Source: Zoogloeaceae bacterium (lineage in GTDB: Bacteria; Pseudomonadota; Gammaproteobacteria; Burkholderiales; Rhodocyclaceae). Taken from it: DNA of 32,177 nt. This document shows positions 29,101-32,177 of the stretch, piece by piece; the stretch's first letter is position 1; each line of letters starts with the position of its first letter. The DNA lies in contig JAIRMN010000022.1 in the NCBI GenBank assembly GCA_031258715.1, positions 1 to 32,177 on the forward strand, read 5' to 3'. A program made the translations under genes and the position numbers. Under the pieces are notes generated by a model. It did not search any database, was not told the DNA's origin, and worked only from the letters and a program-made list of their open reading frames with translations.

Positions 29101-29765
29101 CCATCGACATGTGGCAACTGGACGCTGTGCTCTCGCGCTTCATCCAGGACAAGGCGCGAGAACCGGAGGACACGCTCCCGCAAGCGGCCATTCCCGGACT
29201 GGACATCGAAGCCGCCCTGAAACGCTTTTCCGGCGACATGAAAATTTACCGGCGTGTGCTGACATCTTGGGCGCGGCATACCCCCGCCCTTTTGGAGAAG
29301 GCGAAGGCAGTCTCCAGGGAGACGCTCGCCGACTACACCGTCGTCATGCACGGACTCAAGGGCGGGGCTTTGAGCGTCGGCGCGACAGAAGTCAGCCAGA
29401 AGGCGGCAAGGCTGGAAGCGGCGGCAAAGGAGGGCGATCTCGCCTTCATCGGCGCGAATAACGCCGATTTCGTCGAGATGACGGCGCGGCTCCTCGCCAG
29501 TCTCTCGGCCTTCCCGGCGGAAAGCGGCGAAGCGGAAAAACCCCTGAAGAACGCGCCCGACCCCGAAACGCTCGCCCGGCTCGAAGCGGCCGCTATCGCC
29601 TACGACATGGACAGCGTGGACGCGGCGCTCGCGGAACTGGAAAGCTACCGCTACCGGAACCGGCAGGCATTCGTCGCCTGGCTGCGCGAGCAGGCGGAAG
29701 CGATGGAACTTTCGCGCATGGCCGAAGCCCTGGCGAAGCTGAACAAGGAAAAGGAGAGGCATTGA
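26127..29765 (+). CDS. BvgS/EvgS-like hybrid histidine kinase: two SBP_bac_3-type sensor domains, TM, HisKA, HATPase_c, REC, HPt
   Basis: Signal peptide; SLDGYTVSLAQMLSRLFGVPFEVEIHTWNDL and RWEGIAFDILGEIGEITDLKFRPVEF; MSHDMRTPLNAIIGLSRLAL; RQIFNNLLSNALKYTERGE; REC VDDVESN..FMDHMMPGMDG; HPt VVMHGLKGGALSVGA. Confidence 0.93.
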   Translation: MKASERMNDRPFLRRRGFAARFWASCFLLLFLLLAFSLSALADAPEAGGFPQGFRDIPGITAEEIQAIEKVLAGRKSFSYGALESAECFYRDDGSLDGYTVSLAQMLSRLFGVPFEVEIHTWNDLRRGIRNGDIDFSSDFDPGSGNAQGLLMNRSFRERAIKFVSRAAGSPLAEIARQDKARVAVMRDSAVVALVMPHLEKQYGDKLVIIPIDDRKKVADMLRKRELDLFVADDAWAEIFIGRPDIAVDTFRPLLYKRVAVTTGKPELEPIIRVISKLFPYRKPHFQSLRHIYELHRQGRRRFLHKIFTGSLNEAERAYYDRRIKAGISVPIVASPTNYPVEFYDKDKKRWEGIAFDILGEIGEITDLKFRPVEFAEDNWPLLLKMLRSGDPEAPMLLDVGYNETRARDFIFADKPYLLDHYALISSKDLPNLHHDEVLYHRVGLLQESMFAEVFQRWFPSHADTVYFSAQYEEFKALEEGKIDLLMLSQLHFSYISNFLKRTNFKINMVFEDPLRTGFGFGKAQTELRGIISKAQDLVDTQSIVRRWEYSVLDYRREDAQTRAVLMAISSVFMLLVIALLALLLFQRRREGKRLRAQVAERTRELDEQVEATQAASAAKSRFLANMSHDMRTPLNAIIGLSRLALTDRAVVLDPKNTRSVLNAGLTLLSLVNDLLDISKIEAGRYELTPVDYETPALISDTISINIVRLAGKPITFRLKLDETLPVRLCGDDLRVRQIFNNLLSNALKYTERGEVEWSLSWTKEGDSVWLVSSVRDTGIGIRPESLEKIFSDYNQIDVDAIRKTESTGLGLPIAWNLAKLMDGELTVTSEYGKGSVFSVRLRQGFIDAEPIGPERTQTLRQFQYFATEEEHGGARIVYRDLSHAAVLVVDDVESNLEVAAGMMERYRLRIDYATSGQQAIDMARAERLRYDIIFMDHMMPGMDGVAALKAIREIGTEYAKNVPIVVLTANAIVGNEQRFLESGFQAFLAKPIDMWQLDAVLSRFIQDKAREPEDTLPQAAIPGLDIEAALKRFSGDMKIYRRVLTSWARHTPALLEKAKAVSRETLADYTVVMHGLKGGALSVGATEVSQKAARLEAAAKEGDLAFIGANNADFVEMTARLLASLSAFPAESGEAEKPLKNAPDPETLARLEAAAIAYDMDSVDAALAELESYRYRNRQAFVAWLREQAEAMELSRMAEALAKLNKEKERH

Positions 29766-30137
29766 ATGAAACAGGCAAAATCTCCAAGGGGCGCGGCGCT
29801 TGCCGCGATATTGATCGCGGGAACCTGGCTGGCATGGTCATGCCTGACGACGTCCCCGGCGAATGCCGGAGAATTGGAGAAATGCGACATGGATCCGGTA
29901 AAACAGTCGATCTGTATCTATCAAGCCATTCTCGCCGACGTGGAAAAAACCTACCCGATGCGCGGCGGCGGCGGGATCGGTTCGATCGCGCAAACCGCGA
30001 CCACGACTTTCAGGGTGCAACTCTTGCAGGAGGGGCGAATAGATCGTCTGGACTACACGGTCAGGATCGGCGCGGGTGGAGCGGTCGAGATTGTCGGCAA
30101 GAAGGAGAGCGCCCAGACAATGGGGCGCCCCGAATAA
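29766..30137 (+). CDS. Small secreted protein of unknown function
   Basis: 123 aa with signal peptide; ATG directly abuts the kinase TGA (29763-29765). Confidence 0.75.
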   Translation: MKQAKSPRGAALAAILIAGTWLAWSCLTTSPANAGELEKCDMDPVKQSICIYQAILADVEKTYPMRGGGGIGSIAQTATTTFRVQLLQEGRIDRLDYTVRIGAGGAVEIVGKKESAQTMGRPE

Positions 30138-30166
30138 TCTTCGGATAAGAAAAGGAGGACTGAAAC

Positions 30167-31255
30167 GTGGAAAAGCGGGCAAAAATCATGCTCGTGGACG
30201 ACGACATGCCCACCCTGCTCATGGGCAAGGACATGCTCAGGAGCCATTACGAAGTCTATCCCCTGCCTTCGGCGGCCAAACTCTTCGAGACGCTGGAACA
30301 CGTCTCCCCGGACATGATCCTGCTCGACATCGAGATGCCGGAAATGAACGGCTACGAAGCCATGCGCCGCCTGCGCGCCGACGGTCGTCTCGCTGAAATC
30401 CCGGTCATCTTCGTCACCGCCCGGACGGACGAAGACAGCGAACTGGAAGGCTTGAGCCTAGGCGCGGTCGATTATGTGCTGAAACCCTTTTCCGCCCCGC
30501 TCCTTTTGAAACGCATCGAAAACCACCTGGAAGCCGCCTTGCGAAAAAAGGAACTGGCGCGCTACAACGCCGACCTGCAAGGCATGGTGCATCAGCAAGG
30601 CGGACGCATCGTCGATCTGCAAAATTCGGTCTTATGCACGGTCGCCAACCTGGTCGAATTCCGCGACGACGTGACCGGCAGCCACATCAGCCGCACGCGG
30701 GAATACCTGCGCCTGTTGATAGAAGCCCTCGCGCGGGAGGATCTCTATCAGGAGAAGGTTTCCGGCTGGGACATGGCGCTTCTCCTTTCTTCCTCGCAAC
30801 TGCACGACGTGGGAAAGATCGCCATCAGCGACGCCATCCTGAACAAGCCCGGCAAACTCACGCCGGAAGAATTCGAGATCATGAAGACGCACGTCGCCAT
30901 CGGCATCCGCATCATCGAAAAAATCGAGGAAAACACGGCGGAACACGCCTTCCTGCGCCACGCCAAGGTCTTCGCCGCCACACACCACGAAAAATGGGAC
31001 GGCAGCGGCTACCCGCAAGGACTTTCCGGCGAGGACATCCCGCTGGAAGGCCGCCTGATGGCCATCGCCGACGTCTACGACGCGCTCATCTCCCAGCGCC
31101 CCTACAAGCCGCCGCTCGACATCGCGGAAGCAAACGCCTCCATCATCGAAGGCAGCGGCAAACACTTCGACCCCTCGCTGGTGGAAGTCTTCCGGAAGGT
31201 GTCCGACGGGTTTGCGGGGATTGTCGAACAGGGACGGAATGCGTCGCCCGTATGA
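30167..31255 (+). CDS. Response regulator with HD-GYP domain
   Basis: REC VDDDMPTLL..LLDIEMPEMNG; HD-GYP LHDVGKIAISD, HHEKWDGSGYPQGLSGEDIPLEGRLMAIADVYDAL. GTG start preceded by aaggagga. Confidence 0.93.
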   Translation: MEKRAKIMLVDDDMPTLLMGKDMLRSHYEVYPLPSAAKLFETLEHVSPDMILLDIEMPEMNGYEAMRRLRADGRLAEIPVIFVTARTDEDSELEGLSLGAVDYVLKPFSAPLLLKRIENHLEAALRKKELARYNADLQGMVHQQGGRIVDLQNSVLCTVANLVEFRDDVTGSHISRTREYLRLLIEALAREDLYQEKVSGWDMALLLSSSQLHDVGKIAISDAILNKPGKLTPEEFEIMKTHVAIGIRIIEKIEENTAEHAFLRHAKVFAATHHEKWDGSGYPQGLSGEDIPLEGRLMAIADVYDALISQRPYKPPLDIAEANASIIEGSGKHFDPSLVEVFRKVSDGFAGIVEQGRNASPV

Positions 31256-31285
31256 ACGCGGCAAAGGAGAGGACGGCAAGAAATT

Positions 31286-31370
31286 AGCGACAGCCCTTCA
31301 GGGCTGTCGGTCTAACGCAATTGGGAAGGGGTCTCAACCTTCGCACCGCCCTGAAGGGCGGGGTTTCAAA
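31286..31370. mobile_element. Putative solitary IS200/IS605 end
   Basis: gacagccc-ttca-gggctgtc perfect hairpin, then cctt..caccgccctgaagggcggggtttcaaacc, resembling tnpB-associated right ends; no transposase ORF adjacent. Confidence 0.5.
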
Positions 31371-31439
31371 CCGGGGTTAGTTTTTGGATGAACGACTCCC
31401 CAAACGCTCTCTCCGGTCTCCCTGGGCGACACCATGCAT

Positions 31440-31680
31440 GACCACGGGCTATTGCGGTCTGGAACTGCGCGGACACAATCGTATGTTGGGGCATGCCCCC
31501 TTGATTGACCATACCCGCGCAGCGGCGAGAAGATCGTGTTCGAGCCGCCCGATGCAATACGTTACCGCGAGCGCACAGTGGCCGAGCGGATGGACGCGCG
31601 TCTGAAAGACAAATTCGGCGGACGGAATGTGTGGGTCATGGACTATCTGAAGGTCAACAGCCATCTGATGTTAGGCCATA
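31440..31680 (+). pseudogene. DDE transposase C-terminal remnant (IS4/IS1182-like), frameshifted
   Basis: MLGHAPLIDHTR then, in another frame, EKIVFEPPDAIRYRERTVAERMDARLKDKFGGRNVWV..LKVNSHLMLG, like transposase C-termini (RYRERSxAERxNxRLKDEFGGR...HLMFG). Confidence 0.7.
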
Positions 31681-31838
31681 GCCAACCGCCCATGTTCGCT
31701 ACTTTCCGCCACCTCGCCAGTATCGACTTTCGCGCTTCGCATCAAGCGCCGCTGTCTGGCTCCGGTTTGCCGTCTGTGGCAAACTCCGATTTCTGGTCTT
31801 TTGGGTTTTGCAAGTCAGAGCGACGTTTATAATAGATG

Positions 31839-32177
31839 TTACTGCTTTGGACAAAGTAAATTATGATCATCAATCACCCCCTCTTTTAAATTGATTGATA
31901 TCATATACTCATAATCATGCTTTTCAGTATCGTATTGCCTGTATTTTGTACAAACGAAACCACGGAACCCTCTCATCTGTGCACCTGTATGCTCAGCATT
32001 ATCTTTGATGGATAAGGGCATTTGGTAATATATGGCCTCGGCAGCATCTCCGGTGAGGCAAGAATCCATCCATCCATATACAGCGATAGCCCGTCCAAAG
32101 ATTTTCCCCCGAATGTAATCAAACCCTTCCAGTTCTCCGCTTTCTTCAATAATTTCTTCAGAAATAATCCACTCTTG
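31839..32177 (-). CDS. Hypothetical protein, 5' end beyond the window
   Basis: Frame stays open from 32069 to the edge (QEWIISEEIIEESGELEGFDYIRGKIFGRAIAVYGWMDSCLTG...); region visibly more AT-rich than the rest. Confidence 0.6.
   Translation of the reverse strand, partial: QEWIISEEIIEESGELEGFDYIRGKIFGRAIAVYGWMDSCLTGDAAEAIYYQMPLSIKDNAEHTGAQMRGFRGFVCTKYRQYDTEKHDYEYMISINLKEGVIDDHNLLCPKQ

Noticed and set aside
25827-29762. 1311-aa ORF antisense to the hybrid kinase
   Set aside because: Codons are exactly opposed to the sense frame, so stops require sense TTA, CTA or TCA codons, which are rare in this GC-rich sequence. Translation has no recognisable domain; sense frame has clear kinase domains.

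Overview
GC-rich bacterial chromosomal window. Gene content and order (tgt-yajC-secD-secF, rpsO-pnp, bepA-tusA, a BvgS-like hybrid kinase) suggest a proteobacterium, probably a betaproteobacterium; this is inference, no database was searched. Housekeeping genes: ygfZ-like, lysC, queD, pnp, rpsO, ampD, secF, secD, yajC, tgt, a b561-type cytochrome and tusA. Accessory content: a transglutaminase-like membrane protein plus FTR1 permease behind a Fur-box-like sequence, an M48/TPR protease gene split by an apparent frameshift, a FecR-domain protein, a beta-propeller protein, and a three-gene signalling locus (double-Venus-flytrap hybrid histidine kinase, small secreted protein, HD-GYP response regulator). 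Decayed IS3, IS200/IS605 and DDE-transposase fragments occur at about 1-404, 25.3-25.8 kb and 31.3-31.7 kb. A dispersed intergenic repeat (about 190 bp when complete, MITE-like) appears in at least seven full or partial copies. Best leads: (1) a Fur-box-preceded transglutaminase-like/FTR1 pair in which the transglutaminase appears to lack its catalytic Cys; (2) the kinase / small secreted protein / HD-GYP locus; (3) an HTH regulator gene with two palindromic operator-like sites just downstream of its promoter; (4) the repeat family and the gene-order disruptions associated with it; (5) a terminator hairpin that doubles as the C-terminal coding sequence of the convergent radical SAM gene.
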